Positions 1 to 7,669 of a stretch of DNA of 10,484 bases are shown here, in pieces. The translations under genes and the position numbers were made by a program. Source of the stretch: Bacteroidetes bacterium CG23_combo_of_CG06-09_8_20_14_all_32_9 (GTDB lineage: Bacteria; Bacteroidota; Bacteroidia; Bacteroidales; GWA2-32-17); assembly GCA_002771395.1 (NCBI GenBank), contig PCSS01000128.1, positions 1 to 10,484 of the forward strand, in the 5' to 3' direction. The first letter of the stretch is position 1, and each line of letters starts with the position of its first letter. The notes below the pieces were generated by a model. That model made no database searches. It was not told the origin of the DNA and was given only the letters and a program-made list of their open reading frames with translations.

Positions 1-3000
1 AATAACCTGCTTCAACATCTTTCCAGTACATTCCTAATTCTTCGTGAGTAAGAGAGTTTTCGCGAAGCGAATTAATAATTTCAAGCGGGGCTTTTTTACT
101 TTGGTAACGATATAAACCAAGCGCCATCATGCCTTGCAGATATTTATTTTCATCAAGCCAGTATTTTTCTGCCTGACCTTTATAGTAATCAAATGCTTCC
201 TTGCAACGCGCAGAAACAGGAATTTCGGTAAAAAAGCTACGTGCATAAAGGTATTGCTCTTGTGTTGAGCCAATCATCTTTTTTTGCAATTCTTCTTTTT
301 TGTAATATTTTAACAAATAATCATAATCATCTTTTATGCGTTTATCAAGATAATCAACTCCATCTTCAATTATCTTTTTCAAGTCTTTATCATTTGCATA
401 ATCAATAACTTTTAATTTTTGAAGATGACCAAATCCGGAAATAATGTGTTGCGTAATGTAACGACACTCGGGCATACCGGGGAACCAAGGCCAACCACCG
501 TTTGCCGATTGTTCTTTTTCAAGTTTTGTAAGTGCAGTACGCATTTCGTTGGACATGCGGTTCAAATCGAACAATAAACCGATATTTCTTTTGCGTTGTG
601 TTTCGTCCTGTGCATCGAGAACCCAGGGCGTTTCCTGCAGTAAAACTGATTTAAGTTCCTGGTTTTTTTCGAGATTAGAAAGTAATGCTTTTGAACCGGG
701 AGTATTTTTCCATGAATCAAAAACCGCTTTAATTTTAGGTGACGAATTAGCTATATATGTTGCCAGACTATTTGCATAATAACGACTAAAAGTTTGCTCG
801 CTACATTCGTAAGGATATTCCATAATATAAGGCAATGCCTGAACAGCATACCATGCAGGGTTTGAAGTAAACTCAAGTGTGTATTTAAAACTTTTTAATG
901 TTGATGAATTACCGGATTCGAGCATTTTTTTAAACTCAAAAGTTTTTGAAGTAAATTCACGTATTGGCAATGGCATTGATTCGGTAACCATCATACGGTT
1001 GCTCATTACAGGGATAACGCTTTCTTCACCATCGCTGAAATTTTCGGCAGTTGCAACAATCTTCACAGAAATTGCATTTACATCTTCGGGAACATTTATA
1101 TTCCATATTACGTTTGTATTACCTTTTTTATTAACCGAAAACGATTTAATGTCTTCGTTTTTCTCCAGGATTCCAATTACCTGTTTCATTGTAATTGGGT
1201 CGGTAAACTCAATTTTTGCATTACCCTTTAATTCCTTTTCACTTAAATTGCTAATTTTAACTGACAATTCCATTTTATCATTCTCCCTGAAAAAACGCGG
1301 CAGATTAGGAATAACCATAAGTTCTTTTTGAGTAATAAGCTCGTTACCAATCAAACCATATTCTAAATTTTGAGTGTGAGCGAGTCCGAGCATTTTCCAC
1401 GTTGTTAGAGCTTCGGGGACAGTAAATTTTACAATTACTTCACCATTTTCATTAGTCATTAATGTTGGATAGAAAAATGCCGTTTCGTTTAAATTTGTAC
1501 GTGCTTTAACATTGTTTAGTTTTGCTTTTTCTTCCGCTCTGGAATCAATAGTTTGTTCCGTTGAAATTAAACCTGAAACATCACCTTTGCCTGTTTCCTG
1601 TTTTTTATCAGAAGGTGAATTTATAGTAGCAACTTCAGTAATTTCTTTTTCTTCCAGTACTTCTTCAGCCATTGCGGTCACTGGCTTAGCGGCATATTTA
1701 TATCTTTTACCGTCTTTACCATTACCCTTTCTGTAACTATAATAATTATTGTAATAATAATAAAAACCAAACCAATTTAAAGCATCATAAGTTTGGTAAG
1801 GCATTTCGGGATAACCTTTATAGTTTTTGATAACCTGATTTGAAGTTTGAGTGCCGAATAAATCGGGATTAAGATATAAACTCATATAATCATAAGGAAA
1901 AACATTAAAATTCCAGTAATTGGCTTTAAGTGCATCGAGCGATTTATCATAAAGTGCTGCAACCATTTCGGCAGCAACTTTTTCGCCTTTTGGTCCGGTA
2001 ATTCTTATTCGCCATTCTTCCTGCTGACCGGGTAAAAGTTTATTGCGAAAAGTTTCAAAAGATATTTTCAATTCTTTGTTAGAATATGGAACTGTTACCG
2101 TTTCGTCGCAGGAATAAACTCTGTTATCGGCAACAAGTCTGAAATGTACCGAAAAATTACCACGATACTGCTCTAATACCAGTATTTCAATTAATGTTTG
2201 GTCATCAGTAACCTGCATCCATTTTCTGGAAATTATTTTATCTCTGTGTTCTACTTCGTAAAGTAAAAAAGCATTATTGTAACCGCTTCCTACAACAAAT
2301 TTTGCAATTTCACCGGGTTCGCATTCATTTTTAACAGAGGCATGCCAGAATGGAGTTGCATAAGGAAGTTTAGCAGATTTTTCGCTAAAAACAGTAATAT
2401 ATTTTTTATTGATAACATTTTTACCAAACGAATCTACGGCATTTATTTCTATAACGTATCTTCCGGGGTCCCATTTAATTAAATTTTTTATTTCAAATTT
2501 TTCTTCTTTGCCGGTATCAAAACCATAGTTAAAAACTTGTTTTATAATTTTTAACTTTGTTAAAACATCTTCATTTTCGTATAAATTACCTGGAAATTTC
2601 TTTTCCCATTCTTCTTTTGTATAATAATATTTATCGGGTTTTTCCCATAATCTGTTGCGCAAAACCTGCTTTTCATCTTCAAGTTTTGAAATGGTAATTT
2701 TTCCTGTTGCCGAAATTTTTTCACCATTCAAATTAGTTGTGAAAATTTTGTATTTCTTTTCCTCTGATGAATTAAGTAAAGCGGGAATATCAACATTGAG
2801 CCGTAAAGTAGTGTAACCAACCGAAATTGACCTTGAATCGCTTTGAGTTTCGCCATTAATATCAGTAATATCAATATAAACCTGAAAATCGAAATCGGTG
2901 TAATCATTTGCTTTTATTGATAAATCGGGAATAGCTTTAAACTTAAATTTGAACTCACCTTTGTCATCTGTTAGCATTTTTCCATTTGTTATTTCAACGG

Positions 3001-5320
3001 TAGTTTGTCTGAAAGGCATCCACCACCAGCCGCGCCATATTGGAGTACGAACAACCCGGTATGTAACAATGGCGTCGGAAATACTTGGCCCCGAATACGC
3101 AACTCCTTTTCCTGAAACCTCAACAGAATCGTTTAATCTGTAATTTCCTTTAAACGGGTCAATTTCAGCCATGAATTTTGGGCGTTTATATTCTTCAACA
3201 GAAATTGACATTGAGCCATCGGGAGTTGAAAGTTGAAACGAGCCATTTAAAAGTCCCTGAGGGATTTGCAATGTTCCGCTAAAAGTTCCGAAATCATTAG
3301 TAACATGCTCAACTTTTGTAACAACCTGGTAATTTGGGTCGATAAACGATAAAGTAGTAGAATATTTTTTAGCAATTGAACGACTTGAGCTGTCATTTTC
3401 TATTACAATTCCCTTATAACAGACAGTTTGTCCGGGGCGATAAATCGCCCTGTCGGTAAAAATAATTGTTGAATAAGTTTTGTATTTTTCATTGTTATAT
3501 CTGTAATTATAAAAATTTTGCCGCGATTTTAATGTTTGTTTGTTCCATTTAAACTCCAGTCCTGTGTTATATACATCTCTATCCTTTGCCGACAAAACAT
3601 TAACATAACCATTTTCATCGGTTTTATAAACATTACCTTTTATAATGTTATATTTACGTGTAATATAATTATATTTTGAGTAATATTCCTGAACCGAAAC
3701 ATCATTTAAGGGTTTACCTGTATTGCGGTGCATTACAAAAACATCGTAGCTTCCGTTAGTACAGCGGCGTTGCAAATAACTGATATCTGAAACCATAAAA
3801 TCATTATATGCAAGCGATTCATCATCAAAACTAAAGTCTTTATTTTGTGAAATGAACATTAAATAATGTCCATAAGGTAAAGTATCAATAATTAGTTCAG
3901 TGCTATGGTTGTTATAATCAAGTTCGAGGGGAAGACTAATTTCGTAATTTTTAACCGTAACAGATGATTTCAGAAGTTTATCCACAAACTCATTCCCGTA
4001 GTTATTTTCCTTAATATGTTCATAATCTTCTAAATCAATTGAAGAAATTTTAATCCAAACTTTCGGAATATTTTGATAATTTATTAAAGTGGCATAAGGT
4101 TTATTTGGAATCAGCACTTCTTCAATGTTAAAAGATAAAGTTTTATTTTCAATTTGAGTTTTTAAATTTATGCACTTTGCTGCGCCAGTAGAAGCAGGAT
4201 ATTGCTCAATGGAATTATTGCAAATTTCAATAGATTGAATGCGATAATTTTTATACTTTAAAGTAGTTGAGTCAGCCGAACTATAACTATTTGAAAGATT
4301 ATACAAACATAAAGCTCGCTCGTAAGCCACTTGGGTTGAAAAAGGATTTGTATTAAATTTGTTTTGAAGATTTTTTAAAGCATTAATGTACAAATCATCT
4401 TTTTGTGTATTTACTGAATTTGCATAAACAAACTTTAATCTTGCCAAATCGGCATCAATTAAGGCTTCGGGTTTAGCATCGTGAACATGAAATTGAAGCA
4501 ATTTTTGAATAACGTGAATTCCATAAAACTGAAGTGAAAGTGTATCTTTAGTATTAATTTTTAAATTGATAAATTCAGACGCGTCGGAAAAATAAAAGTC
4601 TTCTTTAAGTTCAAAATAATCGGCGGGTTTTGATAACGCAATTTCTTTGTTCGCGAAAAAACTGATGGCTCTAAAAGCAAGAAAATCGTAAATTGTTGGA
4701 CGAAGCCCTTCGGTTCCTTTTCCTAAATCAATAACCGCTTTAATTTCTGAAATTGGAGTACGTTTTAAACTGTCTTCGCTTTCAAAAGATTTTTCATAAT
4801 GTTTAATACAGGCATCGGCAAGTTTATTCAAATCCCAGGTTTTAATATCATCGTTCTGAAAATTAATAGTTTCGCTTCTGCTATTGAACTTCCATCGGTT
4901 ATTTTGGTAATACATCCAGTACATTTCGGCAACAATAGAGTGATAAACCGCATTGTAAGGATAATGCATAATAGCAGCATCCTTCACAAGGTCGTTCAGA
5001 ATTATTTCGAAAGCATCTTCTTCAATCATGTTTCGATACTTTAACTGATAAATTCTTGCTTTAATTACTTGTGCAGCATTATTTTCGGTATATGCTTTGT
5101 GGTAAATTTGGTTTACTAACTCTAAAGCAGATTTGGGTAATCCTTTCGAATCTAAGCTATCAATTGTAGCCCATTCCTTTTTGTAATCATTTGAAGAATT
5201 AAAATGCAATGGTTTGTCATCCGGCTTCATAATAGGTTTGTCAATAATAACACGGGCAAAAATAATTGAAAAAAAAACTATTGCCGAAACGGTTGCGAGT
5301 AAAACTTTTTTTGTTATCAT
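1..5320 (-). CDS. Alpha-2-macroglobulin family protein, C-terminus beyond the window
   Basis: Large secreted or envelope-anchored macroglobulin; bacterial members are thought to trap foreign proteases in the periplasm or at the surface. The frame opens at the ATG at 5318-5320 and stays open for 1773 codons to the left edge. Seen: a hydrophobic N-terminal segment (about residues 6-22) after MITKK with no lipobox cysteine, so a signal peptide or uncleaved anchor; a largely helical N-terminal part; the MG2 hallmark TDRAIYRPGQTV at about 622-633; further beta-rich macroglobulin domains; a low-complexity Glu/Lys/Ala-rich stretch at about 1192-1270, where a bait region is expected; the A2M-domain signature VPEALTTWKMLGLAHT near 1300-1320; and the thioester motif C1506-S-E-Q1509 (codons 794-805) within PYECSEQTFSRYYAN. 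The last residues, GMYWKDVEAGY, belong to the helical thioester domain, so from family knowledge perhaps 150-250 residues are missing. The 285-base gap upstream suggests its own transcription unit, though no convincing promoter was found. Family assignment is firm; the physiological target is unknown. Confidence 0.93.
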   Translation of the reverse strand, partial: MITKKVLLATVSAIVFFSIIFARVIIDKPIMKPDDKPLHFNSSNDYKKEWATIDSLDSKGLPKSALELVNQIYHKAYTENNAAQVIKARIYQLKYRNMIEEDAFEIILNDLVKDAAIMHYPYNAVYHSIVAEMYWMYYQNNRWKFNSRSETINFQNDDIKTWDLNKLADACIKHYEKSFESEDSLKRTPISEIKAVIDLGKGTEGLRPTIYDFLAFRAISFFANKEIALSKPADYFELKEDFYFSDASEFINLKINTKDTLSLQFYGIHVIQKLLQFHVHDAKPEALIDADLARLKFVYANSVNTQKDDLYINALKNLQNKFNTNPFSTQVAYERALCLYNLSNSYSSADSTTLKYKNYRIQSIEICNNSIEQYPASTGAAKCINLKTQIENKTLSFNIEEVLIPNKPYATLINYQNIPKVWIKISSIDLEDYEHIKENNYGNEFVDKLLKSSVTVKNYEISLPLELDYNNHSTELIIDTLPYGHYLMFISQNKDFSFDDESLAYNDFMVSDISYLQRRCTNGSYDVFVMHRNTGKPLNDVSVQEYYSKYNYITRKYNIIKGNVYKTDENGYVNVLSAKDRDVYNTGLEFKWNKQTLKSRQNFYNYRYNNEKYKTYSTIIFTDRAIYRPGQTVCYKGIVIENDSSSRSIAKKYSTTLSFIDPNYQVVTKVEHVTNDFGTFSGTLQIPQGLLNGSFQLSTPDGSMSISVEEYKRPKFMAEIDPFKGNYRLNDSVEVSGKGVAYSGPSISDAIVTYRVVRTPIWRGWWWMPFRQTTVEITNGKMLTDDKGEFKFKFKAIPDLSIKANDYTDFDFQVYIDITDINGETQSDSRSISVGYTTLRLNVDIPALLNSSEEKKYKIFTTNLNGEKISATGKITISKLEDEKQVLRNRLWEKPDKYYYTKEEWEKKFPGNLYENEDVLTKLKIIKQVFNYGFDTGKEEKFEIKNLIKWDPGRYVIEINAVDSFGKNVINKKYITVFSEKSAKLPYATPFWHASVKNECEPGEIAKFVVGSGYNNAFLLYEVEHRDKIISRKWMQVTDDQTLIEILVLEQYRGNFSVHFRLVADNRVYSCDETVTVPYSNKELKISFETFRNKLLPGQQEEWRIRITGPKGEKVAAEMVAALYDKSLDALKANYWNFNVFPYDYMSLYLNPDLFGTQTSNQVIKNYKGYPEMPYQTYDALNWFGFYYYYNNYYSYRKGNGKDGKRYKYAAKPVTAMAEEVLEEKEITEVATINSPSDKKQETGKGDVSGLISTEQTIDSRAEEKAKLNNVKARTNLNETAFFYPTLMTNENGEVIVKFTVPEALTTWKMLGLAHTQNLEYGLIGNELITQKELMVIPNLPRFFRENDKMELSVKISNLSEKELKGNAKIEFTDPITMKQVIGILEKNEDIKSFSVNKKGNTNVIWNINVPEDVNAISVKIVATAENFSDGEESVIPVMSNRMMVTESMPLPIREFTSKTFEFKKMLESGNSSTLKSFKYTLEFTSNPAWYAVQALPYIMEYPYECSEQTFSRYYANSLATYIANSSPKIKAVFDSWKNTPGSKALLSNLEKNQELKSVLLQETPWVLDAQDETQRKRNIGLLFDLNRMSNEMRTALTKLEKEQSANGGWPWFPGMPECRYITQHIISGFGHLQKLKVIDYANDKDLKKIIEDGVDYLDKRIKDDYDYLLKYYKKEELQKKMIGSTQEQYLYARSFFTEIPVSARCKEAFDYYKGQAEKYWLDENKYLQGMMALGLYRYQSKKAPLEIINSLRENSLTHEELGMYWKDVEAGY

Positions 5321-5419
5321 ATTTTAAATTTTAGGAATTAGATTCAAAAATTGTAAAATTCCATACAAACAATAAAATATTGTAACTATTCAGCCGGCTT
5401 AATATACAGGATGCAGGAC

Positions 5420-5435
5420 ATTTGCTTTTGCAAAT
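5420..5435. repeat. Small perfect hairpin, 6-bp stem
   Basis: ATTTGC and GCAAAT flank a TTTT loop, giving a perfect stem of six pairs. It sits about 100 bases upstream of the macroglobulin start. On the minus strand it is not followed by a T-run, so it does not look like a terminator for the upstream gene. It could be a protein-binding site or chance in A/T-rich DNA. Confidence 0.35.
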
Positions 5436-5513
5436 CTTTACTTTTACAACTTCAAACAAATTTCCATTGATTTATACTTTAAAAAGAAATAATTTGAATT
5501 TTACCTTTCTTTA

Positions 5514-5551
5514 CTCCCCTCTCCAAATTGTAGAGGGGTTGGGGGTGAGGT
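5514..5551. repeat. REP-like G/C-rich palindromic intergenic element
   Basis: CCCCTCT (5516-5522) pairs perfectly with AGAGGGG (5532-5538) around a nine-base loop. A flanking TTGGGGGTGAGGT on the right can partly pair with the C-rich left flank. The block is strikingly G/C-rich inside an A/T-rich gap. From general knowledge, very similar CCCCTCTCC...GGAGAGGGG-TTGGGGGTGAGGT sequences recur between genes in many Bacteroidota genomes, so this is probably a dispersed repeat. The loop has GTAGAGGGG rather than the symmetric GGAGAGGGG, suggesting a slightly decayed copy. It is followed by A-rich DNA on the plus strand and AGTAAAG on the minus strand, so it is not a canonical intrinsic terminator. 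Confidence 0.65.
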
Positions 5552-5605
5552 CATAAAAAAATAAAAACTCAAATTAATGTATCAAAGTATATAATCAATG
5601 CTTTT

Positions 5606-7453
5606 TTAATGCAATTTTCTTGTATTTAAAGGATTTATTATATATTTTTTCTTTAAGGCTATTTTTTTGTAATGCTGTATATAGTTTTTATCTTTCAAAC
5701 CCACATATTTATTTTTATAAAAAACAAACCAGTTACTATTATCAACTTTAAGATTACTTATAATACTTTTTGCATTGGTAGTAGGTCGAAAACGAATTAC
5801 ATATTTTGCAATTTCATTTATATGTTTTGGTTTATTAAATTTATTCAAATATTCTTTTGATATTTTTCTTATTGTACCACCTTTAATATTCCTGTTTGTT
5901 TTTTCCCATTCTTTTAAACCGTAAGTGCTTGTTCTACCGAAACACATAATCTTATCTTTTGCAATTCTATGATAACTACTACGCACAACTTCAATACTTT
6001 TGCAACGTTCTGGTATTTGCTTTTTTAAAATATTAAACATTTCATAAACAGTTAACGGATGCCCTTTTTTTTCTAAAAGTTCAATTATATAATCAGGAAG
6101 TGTTTTTAAGGTATTCCGTTTAAATAAAATATTCTTTTTAGAATCAAGAACCAATGAAAATTCACGAAAAAGAATCTTTTCGCAAATCTCTGAAATTAAA
6201 TTAATTTTTAAAATACTTTTTGATTTGTAAAACTGCAGCAAATACTGATTAAAATTAAGCCAATAAGTTTCACGAATTTTCCCTTTTAAATGTTTTTCAA
6301 GGTCTTCAACAAATTGAGTAAAGTCGAAAATATTTGATAGTTTATTTGAAATCAAATAAGTTTCATTCCAATTGTGCATAAAACGTTTACGTATATGTAA
6401 TACTTTATATCGCTCATTACCTATTAGCGAATGCGTTTTTTGAGTTACAACAGATAGCATTTTGTTTATAAACAACAAATTGAAATTTACATCCTCAGTT
6501 TTATTGATGTTTTCAACTAATTCATTATCAATAGCAATATAAGGTTGATTTAAATCTATATCGTAAAGGTATGTCTGCCGTATATCAATATCTTTTAGTA
6601 TTACAAAATAGTTCGAAAAATTTTCATACAGGAACTTTCTTTTTTGTCTTACTCTTTCTCTTGAAAGATTTAAAATCTTAGCTTGATTTATTAATTTACT
6701 GAAATTACCTTTATTGAAATAGTTCATACAAAATTTGAAAATTATCTTTATCTCTTTGTTAAAAATATAGTCATTGTCTATTAATATTTGTAATGTTTTG
6801 AATATTGGGAATTTACCAATTTTAGAAAAGATAGAAGTAATTTCAGAATAATGGTTTGTTTGTATCTGGTAATATTTTATTAAAATAGAATGAAAGCATT
6901 CTTTTATAAGTTCTTGCTCTGTTCGAAAAGACAATATAGAATTAATTAATTCTAATATTTCTTTTTGAAGCTTAATCAGTTCCGGAACAGTACCAACACC
7001 AACATTTTTTATGTTGTAGAAAGAGAAGTTAATATGCGAAAATATACGTTTGTAAAAACTTGTAATAGTAATATCATTATCTAAATACTTGATAAGTGCA
7101 TTAAATGCCCGTGTTGAAAGATTTCTTAACTTTATTACAATTAAGTTGTTTAATATGGATTCTTGCTGAATAGTAAGATTGTGAATTTTAACAAAAAATT
7201 CATCAATATCTTTTTCGGGCGTTTTCATATATTTCAAATAGTTTTTATACTTTTTGCAAATAGCAACGAGTTCTGCTTCCGATTTTATTCCACAATTTTT
7301 TAATGTTATAAAAGTTCTCTTTTTCTCAAAAAAGGACAAAAGATCTCCCACTGTTCTTAAATTAAAATACCAACAAATATTAAAACTTCTAACACTTATA
7401 TTTTCTATCCTTTTTAATTCTGTTAATGATGTATTTCTATTTACTTTATTCAT
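5606..7453 (-). CDS. Putative DNA-binding regulator with RNAP alpha-CTD-like, sigma region 4-like and HARE-like winged-helix modules
   Basis: A 615-residue, Lys/Asn/Ile-rich cytoplasmic protein without signal peptide or membrane segments. Residues 10-70 (ISVRSFNICWYFNLRTVGDLL, then LKNCGIKSEAELVAI) resemble the C-terminal domain of RNA polymerase alpha, a helix-hairpin-helix fold that binds UP-element DNA and activators. Residues about 105-170 (LRNLSTRAFNALIKYL, then IKNVGVGTVPELIKL) look like a second, more diverged copy. Residues about 247-283, centred on LSRERVRQKRKFLYENF (263-279), match the recognition helix of sigma-70 region 4. Residues 284-447 have no assignable domain. Residues about 448-516 (HPLTVYEMFNIL to TSTYGLKEWE) and 523-587 (KPKHINEIAKYV to NKYVGL) read as two winged helices of the HARE/RNAP-delta type. 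No sigma region 2, nuclease or other catalytic motif was seen. The ATG at 7453 is chosen because the first module begins directly after it and a promoter-like box lies upstream. It appears more A+T-rich than its neighbours. Transcription-related DNA binding is inferred; the role is unknown. Confidence 0.85.
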   Translation of the reverse strand: MNKVNRNTSLTELKRIENISVRSFNICWYFNLRTVGDLLSFFEKKRTFITLKNCGIKSEAELVAICKKYKNYLKYMKTPEKDIDEFFVKIHNLTIQQESILNNLIVIKLRNLSTRAFNALIKYLDNDITITSFYKRIFSHINFSFYNIKNVGVGTVPELIKLQKEILELINSILSFRTEQELIKECFHSILIKYYQIQTNHYSEITSIFSKIGKFPIFKTLQILIDNDYIFNKEIKIIFKFCMNYFNKGNFSKLINQAKILNLSRERVRQKRKFLYENFSNYFVILKDIDIRQTYLYDIDLNQPYIAIDNELVENINKTEDVNFNLLFINKMLSVVTQKTHSLIGNERYKVLHIRKRFMHNWNETYLISNKLSNIFDFTQFVEDLEKHLKGKIRETYWLNFNQYLLQFYKSKSILKINLISEICEKILFREFSLVLDSKKNILFKRNTLKTLPDYIIELLEKKGHPLTVYEMFNILKKQIPERCKSIEVVRSSYHRIAKDKIMCFGRTSTYGLKEWEKTNRNIKGGTIRKISKEYLNKFNKPKHINEIAKYVIRFRPTTNAKSIISNLKVDNSNWFVFYKNKYVGLKDKNYIQHYKKIALKKKYIINPLNTRKLH

Positions 7454-7491
7454 TGTTAATATTAAAAAATTAATTTATAGCGTTATATACC

Positions 7492-7519
7492 TGTTATTTA
7501 TTAAACTTAATAAATAACA
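7492..7519. promoter_or_regulatory. Perfect 11-bp inverted repeat in the leader of the 615-residue regulator gene; candidate operator
   Basis: TGTTATTTATT (7492-7502) and AATAAATAACA (7509-7519) are exact reverse complements around a six-base AAACTT spacer. The element starts 39 bases upstream of the ATG at 7453 and just downstream of the -7-like box at 7534-7541, so it would span roughly the first transcribed bases. A symmetric site there could be an operator bound by a dimer, perhaps by the gene's own product. It could instead be an RNA hairpin in the leader. It is A/T-rich and has no following T-run, which argues against an intrinsic terminator. Confidence 0.5.
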
Positions 7520-7533
7520 TTAAAATACCGCCT

Positions 7534-7541
7534 CAAATGTA
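7534..7541 (-). promoter_or_regulatory. Candidate Bacteroidota -7 promoter box for the 615-residue regulator gene
   Basis: On the minus strand this reads TACATTTG, an exact fit to the Bacteroidota -7 consensus TAnnTTTG. Transcription would begin near 7528, giving a leader of about 75 bases that contains the 11-bp inverted repeat. A clear TTTG at the expected -33 spacing was not seen; only A/T-rich DNA with TTTA about 21 bases upstream is present. Because the motif is short and the region A/T-rich, a chance match is possible. Confidence 0.4.
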
Positions 7542-7593
7542 TAAACTTTTTTATAAATTAAAAAAATCGTCATCTTTTGTGTGTTTATATTTT

Positions 7594-7655
7594 TCAATCT
7601 CTTCTTAAATCTTCCTCAATCTCGTCAATCTTGTCTTCTCAATCTTTTTCAATCT
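7594..7655. repeat. Degenerate short tandem repeat, AGATTGA units
   Basis: Read on the minus strand, AGATTGA occurs exactly five times (plus-strand starts 7594, 7616, 7625, 7639, 7649), with one degenerate copy AGATTTA (7606). Spacing is irregular, about 9 to 14 bases. The array lies just beyond the stop codon of the OmpA-family gene and upstream of the next gene's promoter-like box. It is not in any supported coding frame. It may be a slippage-generated intergenic repeat or a protein-binding cluster; nothing seen decides between these. Confidence 0.6.
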
Positions 7656-7669
7656 TTGCAAAGTATATT

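Larger units (their letters stand above)
5321..5605. other. Intergenic region with palindromic elements, no gene
   Basis: The gap lies between the end of the 615-residue regulator-like gene and the start of the macroglobulin gene, both on the minus strand. It holds a G/C-rich REP-like hairpin (5514-5551), a small hairpin (5420-5435) and an 8-bp palindrome AGCCGGCT (5392-5399). No open frame with recognisable protein character was seen on either strand. No TAnnTTTG box was found on the minus strand at a useful distance from the macroglobulin ATG, so its promoter is not located. No hairpin followed by a T-run on the minus strand was seen, so termination of the upstream gene is also unexplained. 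Confidence 0.7.

Noticed and set aside
549..1736. Plus-strand open frames of 74-150 codons (549-779, 879-1331, 1512-1736)
   Set aside because: They lie opposite the macroglobulin gene, which has clear family motifs in one uninterrupted minus-strand frame; their translations show no domain character.
3435..3450. Perfect 16-base palindrome GGGCGATAAATCGCCC within the macroglobulin gene
   Set aside because: It falls exactly on codons for the conserved MG2 motif RAIYRP, so codon choice explains it adequately.
4799..5044. Plus-strand open frame of 81 codons
   Set aside because: Antisense to the N-terminal part of the macroglobulin gene, with no motif or promoter support.
5606..7453. Reading the 615-residue protein as a full sigma factor or as a restriction/defence effector
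   Set aside because: There is no sigma region 2 or 3 motif and no nuclease, ATPase or methyltransferase motif; neighbouring genes are not defence genes.
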